Source of the DNA: Oscillospiraceae bacterium
Lineage (GTDB): Bacteria > Bacillota > Clostridia > Oscillospirales > Acutalibacteraceae
Direction: 5' to 3'
Assembly (NCBI GenBank): GCA_015065935.1
Contig: SVPI01000004.1
Span: 32,930-96,929, forward strand
DNA length: 64,000 nt
The notes beneath the pieces were generated by a model. It saw nothing but the letters and a program-made list of their open reading frames with translations. It did no database searches and was not told the origin of the DNA. The position numbers were made by a program, and so were the translations under genes. This document shows positions 57,488-64,000 of this stretch, one piece after another (position 1 is the stretch's first letter; every line of letters begins with the position of its first letter).

Positions 57488-58868
57488 CAAAGATAACGTC
57501 GTTATCAACAACCTGCACGGTTGGTGCCGCGCCTTTTAAATCAATGGCAAAACCGCATTTGGTGAAGGTAATTGTATCCTCTTCAAAAACAACGGATTTA
57601 TCCTGCCAAGCCGCTTTCAAAACGCCGTTTTTCGTTTTCTCTACGGTAAATTCCTCGCCGCTATTATCAATCAGCGCGCCCTCGTTACCTTCCCTGTTAA
57701 TTGTGTCGGCTAACGGAAGGTTTTCGTTAACGGCAAACCAGGTCTCGCAAGGGGTGTTTAAATAGTGGTCTTCGAAATTTTCATCAAAAAGATAAAAAGC
57801 GCGAAGAAAAATATTCTCACCGCAGCGGAAAAGATTTGCAACGTAATTTTTACAGTCATAATAAACCGACTGAATTTTTTCTCCCGTATCCCAGTCGTTT
57901 AAAGCGCAAACGCTTGTGGCGGGGGTTGAGTCATAGTGTTTTTTAAATAATTCCCCTGCCTCGCTCATTTTAACAAACTGAACATCGCTGTATTCTTTTT
58001 TAAGAATATCAATATGCATTTTTAATGTGGGGATTACATCGTGCCTGCAAAAAGGGTTTTCCTGACCGATTTGGGTAAAAGCAAAGCCAAGGCTTTCGTT
58101 TTTATAATAGGTATCAAAAAACCATCTGACCCTATCCTCATCCTTGGCAATAGGCCAGCCTGCCTCTAAGGTAAAGGGTTCGTTATGCCACTCATAATTT
58201 TTAAGATATTTATCGTTATCATAATTATGAACAGGGTCGGGACCCAGCAGCCTTAAAACAGGAACATCAATTTGGTTTTCACTATTTTGGGCGGGGGTAA
58301 AAATATTTTTCTTTGAGGGGTAATAGCCGCCGCTGAAATAGCCGCCAACAAGGGTGTATGCATCGCAGTTAACCTGGTCGCGGCAGATTGCGGCAACCTC
58401 AATGCCATATTTATTATAGGCATAATCCAGCGTGTGGGTGTCCATTTGCCAGGCGGCAAGGGTTTTAGGATAATATCCGAACGCGGATTTAAAATCCTCC
58501 ATAGCAATATCTAAAAGCCTTTCCCGCTCTTCATTTGTGTAGGCCATTGAAAAGCCCGGAACAATATGCCAATCCCAGTTTTTTTCCTGCTCGCCGCGCC
58601 AAGGCAGCCCCGCCTTATCGGTTAGCTGGCGAACAATTTCATACCAAAGGCCAAGCTCTGTTTTGTCATCTTGATTTTCCCGCAAAAGCTCCTGATATTC
58701 CTTGTTTACAACGGCATCATATTCCAGCAAAAAGGTGTTTTTAACGCCGCATTCTTTAACAAGCTTTACAAGCTCCTTTGTGTGCTCTAAAAACGGTTGC
58801 TGTGGGGCGGGCAGGTCATCATACATCCGCTGACAGCGGAGGAAGTTCATTACTGCTACTGCTTTCAT
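57372..58868 (-). CDS. Putative carbohydrate-active protein, deacetylase-like barrel (copy B)
   Basis: Paralogue of the gene at 55439-56935, also 498 residues, with the same layout (FLLEYDAVVNKEYQELLREN, ELGLWYEIVRQLTDKAGLPW, AFGYYPKTLAAWQMDTHTLD, YGIEVAAICRDQVNCDAYTL). ATG 58868 with AGGTG 6 bases upstream gives exactly the same length as copy A. Context: GH20 hexosaminidase, SGNH hydrolase and a sugar-phosphate-isomerase-like enzyme upstream in the same transcript, so a role in breakdown of amino-sugar-containing glycans is likely but unproven. Confidence 0.62.
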   Translation of the reverse strand: MKAVAVMNFLRCQRMYDDLPAPQQPFLEHTKELVKLVKECGVKNTFLLEYDAVVNKEYQELLRENQDDKTELGLWYEIVRQLTDKAGLPWRGEQEKNWDWHIVPGFSMAYTNEERERLLDIAMEDFKSAFGYYPKTLAAWQMDTHTLDYAYNKYGIEVAAICRDQVNCDAYTLVGGYFSGGYYPSKKNIFTPAQNSENQIDVPVLRLLGPDPVHNYDNDKYLKNYEWHNEPFTLEAGWPIAKDEDRVRWFFDTYYKNESLGFAFTQIGQENPFCRHDVIPTLKMHIDILKKEYSDVQFVKMSEAGELFKKHYDSTPATSVCALNDWDTGEKIQSVYYDCKNYVANLFRCGENIFLRAFYLFDENFEDHYLNTPCETWFAVNENLPLADTINREGNEGALIDNSGEEFTVEKTKNGVLKAAWQDKSVVFEEDTITFTKCGFAIDLKGAAPTVQVVDNDVIFEYKGKKYAVSANMKPEINEETLVFKPRCSKIKLTFKRF

Positions 58869-58877
58869 AAGCGGCAC

Positions 58878-59771
58878 CTACTTATTATATTTCTCAAAAT
58901 TACCTACTAAATATCTGCCTGTGTCGGCCATAAATTTAGCGGCAGAGGGACACAGCGCATCCGGCAAATTAACCATAAAGTTATCTGCCTCAAAGGTAAG
59001 GTTACCCTTATAACCGATTTCGGCAAGGGTTTTTAAAACGCTGTCCCAATCGGTAATGCCGTAAAACGGCAGGGTGTGGTCATCAACAATGCCATCAACA
59101 TCGTGAACGTGAAGGCACTCTAAATAGCGGCTACCAAGCGCCTTTATAAAGTTTTCGGGCTTTTCTCTTACAAGCATTGTGTGGCCAATGTCGAGGCAGG
59201 CGCAAAATGCATCGCTGTTTAGCTCATCTAAATACCTTAAAAATTCATCGGGCGAGGAGCAAACCGAGCGATAAATAACGGGGGTGCCGATGGAATAGCG
59301 ATGAACGCCTACGGTCTGCCACATATTTTCAACAGCAATTTTAATGCCATACTCCTCGGCAAAGGGAATAAGCCGCTTGTAAAAGTCCATATTCATTTCA
59401 AAAAGCAGCTCAGCGTTATTTGCCTCGTGGTGCATAAGGTGCTGGCAAGGGTGAACCACTATTCTCTTAACGCCCAGTAATGATGCGTTTTTCATAGAAC
59501 GCACAATTTCGCCAAAGCGCTGCTTGGTTTTTTCCTCATCATCACGGAAGCTTGAAGCAAAAGGCGCGTGGGCCTGCTCAAAGGTGAGACCTTTATCTAA
59601 AGCATATTTCTTCATTTCCAAAAAGAAAGCATCGCCTAACTCGTCGGTGTAAAGACGAGGATAAAATGCAGAAAAATCGAGGGCATCATAGCCTGCATCA
59701 CATAGAATGTCTATAGCCTTTTTCATACCGAATCTTTTTTCTAGATTATCGGTTGTTGTTACAAGCTTCAT
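58878..59771 (-). CDS. Xylose isomerase-like TIM-barrel sugar (phosphate) isomerase/epimerase
   Basis: 297 residues of the AP-endonuclease-2/xylose-isomerase-like family: GYDALDFSAFYPRLYTDELG, FEQAHAPFASSF, GVKRIVVHPCQHLMHHEANN, GIKIAVENMWQ (metal-binding Glu), FCACLDIGHTML (Asp and His), CLHVHDVDGIVDDHTLPF (His) and LTFEADNFM (Glu). These metal ligands are all present, so it is likely active; the substrate is not known. GGAGGG precedes the ATG. Missing from the duplicated copy A unit. Confidence 0.85.
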   Translation of the reverse strand: MKLVTTTDNLEKRFGMKKAIDILCDAGYDALDFSAFYPRLYTDELGDAFFLEMKKYALDKGLTFEQAHAPFASSFRDDEEKTKQRFGEIVRSMKNASLLGVKRIVVHPCQHLMHHEANNAELLFEMNMDFYKRLIPFAEEYGIKIAVENMWQTVGVHRYSIGTPVIYRSVCSSPDEFLRYLDELNSDAFCACLDIGHTMLVREKPENFIKALGSRYLECLHVHDVDGIVDDHTLPFYGITDWDSVLKTLAEIGYKGNLTFEADNFMVNLPDALCPSAAKFMADTGRYLVGNFEKYNK

Positions 59772-59777
59772 AAAAAT

Positions 59778-60716
59778 TTATCCCTCCAACGCGGATTTTG
59801 TGTGGGCAATAAGCTCCTTATACCAGGTCGGGCGCAGATGCCGCTTTTCTATGTAATTATTACAGCTGTCAATTACAAAGGGATTTTTCTCTTGCTTTAT
59901 AAAATCGGGAAGCTTTTTAAGAATTTCCTCCTCGGTTAAATCATAGAACATACAAAGGTCAACCCAGTCACAGCATTTAAAGCTTTGTTCGGTTTCAAAC
60001 CTTTTTTCCTCCCATTCATCATAAGGAGAATTTGCAAGGTTTTCGAGTTCTTCAAAAGTTTCTGCAATGCTAATTTCAAAGCCCTGCTCTTTAAGAAAAA
60101 TTTGGGCCATAAGCTCGTGACCCACAGGTGTAGGGTGAACTCGGTCCTCGTTAATTAGGGTTTTGCCCTCCTTAAAAAGCTTTTTATTTAATGCCAGCAT
60201 TGGCTTATTATAATCAATAACATTGCCGCCGTAATTTTCGGCTAAAACCTTTATTCTGTCGCCGCATTCCTTAAGACCTGCCTGATGGCCCTCGGAGCAG
60301 AAGGTTTCGGACTCGGTCAGCTCATCATAAATTGTGGGGGCGCAAAAGATAACCTTTATTCCCTTTTCTATTAAAGTTTCGGCAATAATTTTAAGATTTT
60401 TAATACAGCCGTCAATCTGCTCGCGGCGCTGGCGGATGCACTCGTCATCCACCTTTCTGCCGTCATAAAGCCACACGCCGCAGTCGTTCATTCCAAAGTT
60501 CATAACAACGTGGGTGGGGTTAAAATTCAGCAGTGATTTTTCCATTCTGGCAATGGCGTGAAAGGTGTGATTACCCGAAACACCGCAGTTATACATTTCG
60601 AGCTTTACACCCAGGGTGTTACGATAGTAATCATAAATTCTTCGAATAAAATGACCTGCGTGGGTTATGCTGTCGCCAAAAAAGCAGACCCTATCTCCAT
60701 CTTTAAACTGATACAT
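59778..60716 (-). CDS. SGNH/GDSL-family esterase (intact copy)
   Basis: Predicted carbohydrate esterase, perhaps removing acetyl groups from glycans. The 312 residues have block I RVCFFGDSITHAGHF (Ser in GDSIT), block II Gly in YNCGVSGNHT, block III VVMNFGMNDCG (Asn) and block V EDRVHPTPVGHELMA (Asp and His), so the catalytic set is complete. Cytoplasmic (no signal peptide). A C-terminal helical extension of about 80 residues follows. A truncated duplicate lies at 56977-57359. Confidence 0.88.
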   Translation of the reverse strand: MYQFKDGDRVCFFGDSITHAGHFIRRIYDYYRNTLGVKLEMYNCGVSGNHTFHAIARMEKSLLNFNPTHVVMNFGMNDCGVWLYDGRKVDDECIRQRREQIDGCIKNLKIIAETLIEKGIKVIFCAPTIYDELTESETFCSEGHQAGLKECGDRIKVLAENYGGNVIDYNKPMLALNKKLFKEGKTLINEDRVHPTPVGHELMAQIFLKEQGFEISIAETFEELENLANSPYDEWEEKRFETEQSFKCCDWVDLCMFYDLTEEEILKKLPDFIKQEKNPFVIDSCNNYIEKRHLRPTWYKELIAHTKSALEG

Positions 60717-60726
60717 TTCCAGTCAC

Positions 60727-62517
60727 CTAATAATCCCATCTGACATCAACTTTTCTGCGGGGAAGTTTTTTATCCCTCGCAACGATTTTGTCTACTTCCT
60801 CTAAATATTTATCAACTCGACCGGGCATTATCTTGCTACCCCAGTTATCATCGGCCTTTGAGCGGGGGAGCCAATGCTTGGCATACTCCCTTTTCCAGGT
60901 GTCAAGTTCATATCTGTATTTAAGGGGATTTGTAAGAATTCTCATTAAACGGCAGGTGTTTGTAAGCTCCTCAACCATCCAGTCACTGCCCTCAAAGTTA
61001 AACTGAACGCCCTCCAGCTCCTCGGCAATATATTTAGCATATTCCGCAACAACGGGAATTTCTTCAGGGGTGCACTGCCAGTTGACGTTCCAAGAAATCC
61101 AGGTGTGGTTAGGAATTCTGACATCCTCTAAATGGTAGCATTTTCCAAGGCGATAAATCCATTCAAAAAGGCTGAAATTCTCTGCCGGGAAAATATATTT
61201 ATCGGTAAAATATTTTGCCTGTTCATAAACGGTTTTCTTACCATTTGTGCAATATCTGTCGGCGTGCCAACCATAAATTGCGCCGATAACATAGCCGCAG
61301 AAGCTGCAAACATAGGGCTGTGGGTGACCGCCATCACCCCAATCGGTAAGCAGATATCCCTCGCTACCATATTTAATAGCTGCTTTGGCGCAGGTACGAA
61401 GGTTCTCAATCATATTAACGCTTCTCATACCAAAGCAGTTCCAGGTTGAGGTGCCGGGAGCAACATAGAAGCGAAGGCCCAAATCGCGAAGGAGCTTTAA
61501 ATGCTTTTCATATGGGTGGTCAAATTCATAGCCCCACTCAATAACAACCATATCTTTAGGAAGCTCGGGGATAAGCTCGGGGTGGTGCATTGCAATGTCA
61601 TCCCAGAACATAGGGGTTTTGCCGTATTTTTTGGTAATAAGCTTATGAAGCTTTAAAAGGTAATCCATATAAACTCGGCCAACGCCATATTTCTCGCAGG
61701 CCTCTTTGGTTTGACCCTGACCCAAATCGAAGGTTTCATCACAGCCGATGTTTATAAGCTGAGAATCGAAAAATGGCAAAAGGGCACCGAAAATTTTATC
61801 AACCAGCTCTATAGAGCCCTCATCCAAGGGATTTAATGTGGCGCCGAGGGTGCCATCATCCTTAACTATTGCAAGATGAGAAAGCTTTTCCTTTTTTACC
61901 CATTTTCCCATGTGGCCAAAGCTGTTTTGGTTGGGCACAAGCTCAATAAAACGCTCAGCACAATATTCCTTTAACTCTTTAATCTCTTCTACTGTGTAGC
62001 AGGTGTGTCCCTTGGTAAACTCCTCAAGACCGGGATATTCAAAAACAATGGCATCAAAATAAAGCTGGAACTGGTTATATTTAAGGAATGCCATAAGGTC
62101 AATCATATCTTTTAAAAGCTTAAGGGTTGTTGCGCGGCCACGGCTTACATCAAACATAATTCCGCGGTTTTCAATTTCGGGCCAGTCCTCAATCTCAATT
62201 TTTATAAGACCCTGCTCACCTAAACTCAACTGTTTAAGGGTTGTAAAGGCATAAAATGCGCCGCAGGCCTCACTATATTCAATAACGATTTTTTCATCAA
62301 TTTTAAGGGCATAGCCCTGGGGCTTAATTGACTCATTATAAACTAAAACTATGTCGGCGTTTTTGCCTACCTTTTCAAAATTTAACCAATCCTTTAAAAA
62401 GAAGGAAAAGTCGTTTTGAAGGGCGCCAAAATCAATTTTAACGGTTTCGGGCAGAAGGAATTTTTCGCCCTTAACGGTCATTTTTTGAACGTTTGGAACG
62501 ATAATGGGTTTTTTCAT
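60727..62517 (-). CDS. GH20 beta-N-acetylhexosaminidase
   Basis: Removes terminal beta-linked GlcNAc or GalNAc. The 596 residues have a small N-terminal GH20b-like domain (about 1-110), then the catalytic barrel: IENRGIMFDVSRGRATTLKL, NQFQLYFDAIVFEYPG, NSFGHMGKW, LINIGCDETFDLGQG (catalytic Asp-Glu pair) and MFWDDIAMHHPELIP, then WGYEFDHPY. No signal peptide, so it acts on imported oligosaccharides. ATG 62517 is chosen, with GAGG 7 bases upstream; an upstream TTG is possible. First gene of the carbohydrate operon. Confidence 0.9.
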   Translation of the reverse strand: MKKPIIVPNVQKMTVKGEKFLLPETVKIDFGALQNDFSFFLKDWLNFEKVGKNADIVLVYNESIKPQGYALKIDEKIVIEYSEACGAFYAFTTLKQLSLGEQGLIKIEIEDWPEIENRGIMFDVSRGRATTLKLLKDMIDLMAFLKYNQFQLYFDAIVFEYPGLEEFTKGHTCYTVEEIKELKEYCAERFIELVPNQNSFGHMGKWVKKEKLSHLAIVKDDGTLGATLNPLDEGSIELVDKIFGALLPFFDSQLINIGCDETFDLGQGQTKEACEKYGVGRVYMDYLLKLHKLITKKYGKTPMFWDDIAMHHPELIPELPKDMVVIEWGYEFDHPYEKHLKLLRDLGLRFYVAPGTSTWNCFGMRSVNMIENLRTCAKAAIKYGSEGYLLTDWGDGGHPQPYVCSFCGYVIGAIYGWHADRYCTNGKKTVYEQAKYFTDKYIFPAENFSLFEWIYRLGKCYHLEDVRIPNHTWISWNVNWQCTPEEIPVVAEYAKYIAEELEGVQFNFEGSDWMVEELTNTCRLMRILTNPLKYRYELDTWKREYAKHWLPRSKADDNWGSKIMPGRVDKYLEEVDKIVARDKKLPRRKVDVRWDY

Positions 62518-62551
62518 AATCAAGCCTCATTTCACAGGTTCTTTTGCGTTA

Positions 62552-62580
62552 ATTTTAGCATAGGTGAATTTAAAAAACAA
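62552..62580 (-). promoter_or_regulatory. Promoter of the GH20 carbohydrate operon
   Basis: On the minus strand, TTGTTT (62580-62575), 17 bp, TAAAAT (62557-62552) with a TGC just upstream (extended -10). No operator repeat was seen nearby. Confidence 0.68.
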
Positions 62581-62590
62581 TAGAAAACGC

Positions 62591-62624
62591 AAAAAAACTC
62601 CCGATAATTTTTATCGGAAGTTTT
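62591..62624 (-). terminator. Terminator after the S-component gene
   Basis: AAAAACT-CCGATAA and TTATCGG-AGTTTTT form a stem with one mismatch and a TTTT loop, with a T-run on the minus strand. It lies 6 bp after the stop of the S-component gene. Confidence 0.87.
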
Positions 62625-62629
62625 TCTGT

Positions 62630-63142
62630 TTAATTTGTGAACTTTTCGGCCCTTCTAAGCGCCATAATTATAGGGCAAATAAGTGCTCCGCAAAGGATAT
62701 TGCTAACCCCGTGAACTAAATCGAAGGGCAACCCCGCAATAATCCAGGAAATTGTGCCGTTAAAATCAAGGCCAAAGAAAATTGCCTGAAAAGGGGCATA
62801 AAGAGTTCCGAACAAAAAGCCGTGAAGCCCGCAAACAAGGCTATAGGCTATGGGTCTTACCACTTTGGGCATCTCACGCGGAAGCAGCATTGTAAAGCCC
62901 CAAAGCACAGCCCAAACATAAATGTATGGTATCCACCAGGTGCTAAAGCCGCCATAAAGTCCGTTTAAGAATACATAAACATATATGGGGAAAAGCGCCT
63001 TTACTCTATAAACCGCGGTTATAGCAACTATCAGCACCCCCACAAGATGAATGTTGGGAAGCGCCTCAAAGGCGATATCAGCCACAAACAGAATAACACC
63101 AAGCACTGCAAAAACGGCGATTTCTCTTATTTTTTGTTTCAC
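62630..63142 (-). CDS. ECF transporter S component, probably for a corrinoid
   Basis: 170 residues with five to six membrane segments, the size and topology of ECF-transporter substrate-binding (S) components. The N-terminal block KIREIAVFAVLGVILFVADI with FEALPNIHLVGVLIVAITAV and YVYVFLNGLYGGFSTWWIPY matches the DUF6580/QueT-like S-component group by pattern. Energising ATPases and the T component are not encoded here, as in shared-module (group II) ECF systems. It follows the DUF4430 lipoprotein gene under a cobalamin riboswitch, which is the main reason to propose B12 uptake. Confidence 0.78.
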   Translation of the reverse strand: MKQKIREIAVFAVLGVILFVADIAFEALPNIHLVGVLIVAITAVYRVKALFPIYVYVFLNGLYGGFSTWWIPYIYVWAVLWGFTMLLPREMPKVVRPIAYSLVCGLHGFLFGTLYAPFQAIFFGLDFNGTISWIIAGLPFDLVHGVSNILCGALICPIIMALRRAEKFTN

Positions 63143-63144
63143 TT

Positions 63145-63594
63145 TTATTCTGCCTTAAAGGAATAGGTGTCGCCTGCGACAATTTCGGTCTCACTGACAC
63201 CCTTTTGGCCATAGGCGCCGTTTACGTAAAATGCCCAGTATTTGCCGTCCTTGTCAAAGTCAAGGGTAACGCCGTTAACGGTTTTAACATAAAGACCGTA
63301 CTGCGAATCTTCGCCTGCAATAAGGCCGTTTTCAAGCAGAGCATCGCAAACGTAGGTTTTATCGGTGCTAACCTCAAAAGCCGTTTCCTTACCATCGGTG
63401 CCTACAACAATGAATGTGAATTTTGTGGCTCCCTGCCCTACCTTTGTAGGCTCACTTACAGAAGAGGTAAGCGAGGTAGCAGAGGATGTGTCCTCTTTTT
63501 TGCCGTTACAACCTGATACCATAAGTGTCATTGCCGCAACAAGACAAAGGCAAAGGATGAACGACAGCATTTTAGTTAAATGTGTCTTTTTCAT
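63145..63594 (-). CDS. DUF4430-domain lipoprotein (transcobalamin-like C-terminal domain)
   Basis: 149 residues starting with a lipoprotein signal (KMLSFILCLCLVAAMTLMVS then GC, Cys as lipid anchor, residues about 9-29), a Ser/Thr linker, and a DUF4430 domain (KFTFIVVGTDGKETAFEVST, ALLENGLIAGEDSQYGLYVK, DKDGKYWAFYVNGAYGQKGV), a fold shared with the C-terminal part of intrinsic factor and transcobalamin. Start ATG 63594 has AAGGAG 8 bases upstream; a longer frame lacks this site. Probably a surface receptor passing corrinoids to the S component. Confidence 0.85.
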   Translation of the reverse strand: MKKTHLTKMLSFILCLCLVAAMTLMVSGCNGKKEDTSSATSLTSSVSEPTKVGQGATKFTFIVVGTDGKETAFEVSTDKTYVCDALLENGLIAGEDSQYGLYVKTVNGVTLDFDKDGKYWAFYVNGAYGQKGVSETEIVAGDTYSFKAE

Positions 63595-63679
63595 TTTCTT
63601 TTCTCCTTTTTCTTTTTTCCCTTTTTTCGTAGTCGGCCCTCGCAACATAAAATTTAAAAGGGGGTTATCCTTTGGATAT

Positions 63680-63830
63680 TTCGACTGCGGCACCTTGCTT
63701 TCGCCTTCTCGAAGGAATTTTCTTCAATGGTCTGTCCCCTTTTGTTGCGGCAAAAGGGCAAGAAAACAAATTTAGTGTGCCTCACGGCGGCGGGCCCGTG
63801 CAGGAATCACACCTGCTTCCCCATTGGACA
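63680..63830 (-). promoter_or_regulatory. Cobalamin (adenosylcobalamin-type) riboswitch
   Basis: On the minus strand, the 5' part contains GGGAAGCAGGTGTGATTCCT followed by GCACGGGCCCGCC (63821-63789), matching the B12-box region of the family, with CCGTGAGG next. GAAGGCGAAAGCAAGG and CCGCAGTC follow downstream. CAATGG (5') can pair with CCATTG later in the transcript. It precedes the DUF4430 lipoprotein gene, so the switch should shut off B12 uptake when B12 is plentiful. Boundaries are approximate; no covariance search could be run. Confidence 0.88.
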
Positions 63831-63835
63831 AAATC

Positions 63836-63864
63836 ATTATAGCATATTCATTTTTGTTTTTCTA
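63836..63864 (-). promoter_or_regulatory. Promoter of the riboswitch-DUF4430-S component operon
   Basis: On the minus strand, a perfect TATAAT (63841-63836) with upstream TGC gives an extended -10; the -35 region (TAGAAA, 63864-63859) is weak. Transcription would begin at about 63829, just before the riboswitch. Confidence 0.6.
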
Positions 63865-63890
63865 TAAAAAATTATTATAATGATTGTAGT

Positions 63891-63971
63891 TTGTCGAAAC
63901 GCTAAAAAGCGCTTCGACAAGCCACTTTTTAAGTGGCTTAAGCAAAATTAAATTTTAATATTTAATTTTGC
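63891..63971. repeat. Three successive hairpin-forming palindromes in the right-edge gap
   Basis: 1) TTGTCGAAACGCT with AGCGCTTCGACAA (63891-63920, one mismatch). 2) AAGCCACTT with AAGTGGCTT (63919-63939, perfect). 3) GCAAAATTAAAT with ATTTAATTTTGC (63942-63971). Stacked hairpins with no gene suggest a terminator array, an RNA structure or part of a dispersed repeat. The last 140 bases hold nothing else I recognise. Confidence 0.6.
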
Positions 63972-64000
63972 ACAACACTCATTGCAATGGAATAGAACAA

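Overview
The window is a 64 kb piece of a low-to-moderate GC, spore-forming Gram-positive chromosome. I infer a member of the Clostridia, probably an Oscillospirales-type gut anaerobe. The main evidence is the complete spoIIIAA-AH operon, the yabM-hup-rqcP-yabP-yabQ-divIC-yabR cluster, the L21-Prp-L27 arrangement with an N-terminally extended L27, a CIRCE operator in front of groES, and a B12 riboswitch in front of an ECF-type S component. I saw no CRISPR array, tRNA, rRNA, insertion sequence or phage gene.

Layout. 1-25.4 kb is core genome. In order it holds: groES-groEL (groEL cut by the window edge); a lipid kinase, an rRNA methyltransferase and a lone fumarase alpha subunit; the sporulation/division cluster; a nucleosidase, HemZ, an MBL hydrolase, a frameshifted dtd, relA and recJ; serC-serA behind a perfect consensus promoter; an operon with a HAD phosphatase, two zinc-ribbon membrane proteins and a NUDIX enzyme; and the SRP RNA followed by dnaX-ybaB-recR.

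25.4-44.6 kb is a surface-glycan island. A minus-strand operon of 16 genes starts from a good promoter at 44.59 kb. It encodes glycosyltransferases, an acetyltransferase, an epimerase, Wzy, dTDP-rhamnose synthesis (rfbABDC), an acyltransferase, Wzx, two LicD phosphotransferases, a class V aminotransferase and a cytidylyltransferase/oxidoreductase fusion. It converges on a plus-strand pair (a LicC-like cytidylyltransferase and an organophosphate antiporter). That pair is transcribed divergently from an unusual protein joining an XRE-type HTH to an IspD/TarI-like nucleotidyltransferase with altered active-site residues. Divergent promoters and a 10-bp inverted repeat lie between them. I read this as a candidate regulated system that imports or makes a phospho-compound, activates it with CTP and attaches it to a rhamnose-containing polymer. 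This part is inference and is the most novel content of the window.

44.7-55.4 kb returns to core genes: an Asp23 protein, spoIIIA, a PlsC-like acyltransferase with a zinc ribbon, mntP, yitT, mrnC, obg, rpmA, prp and rplU.

55.4-62.5 kb is a carbohydrate-catabolism operon: a GH20 hexosaminidase, an SGNH hydrolase, a TIM-barrel isomerase and two tandem paralogues of a deacetylase-like barrel protein. It carries a visible tandem duplication that left a truncated SGNH gene and shows signs of gene conversion. 62.6-64 kb holds a cobalamin-riboswitch-controlled DUF4430 lipoprotein and S component, then a cluster of hairpins at the edge.
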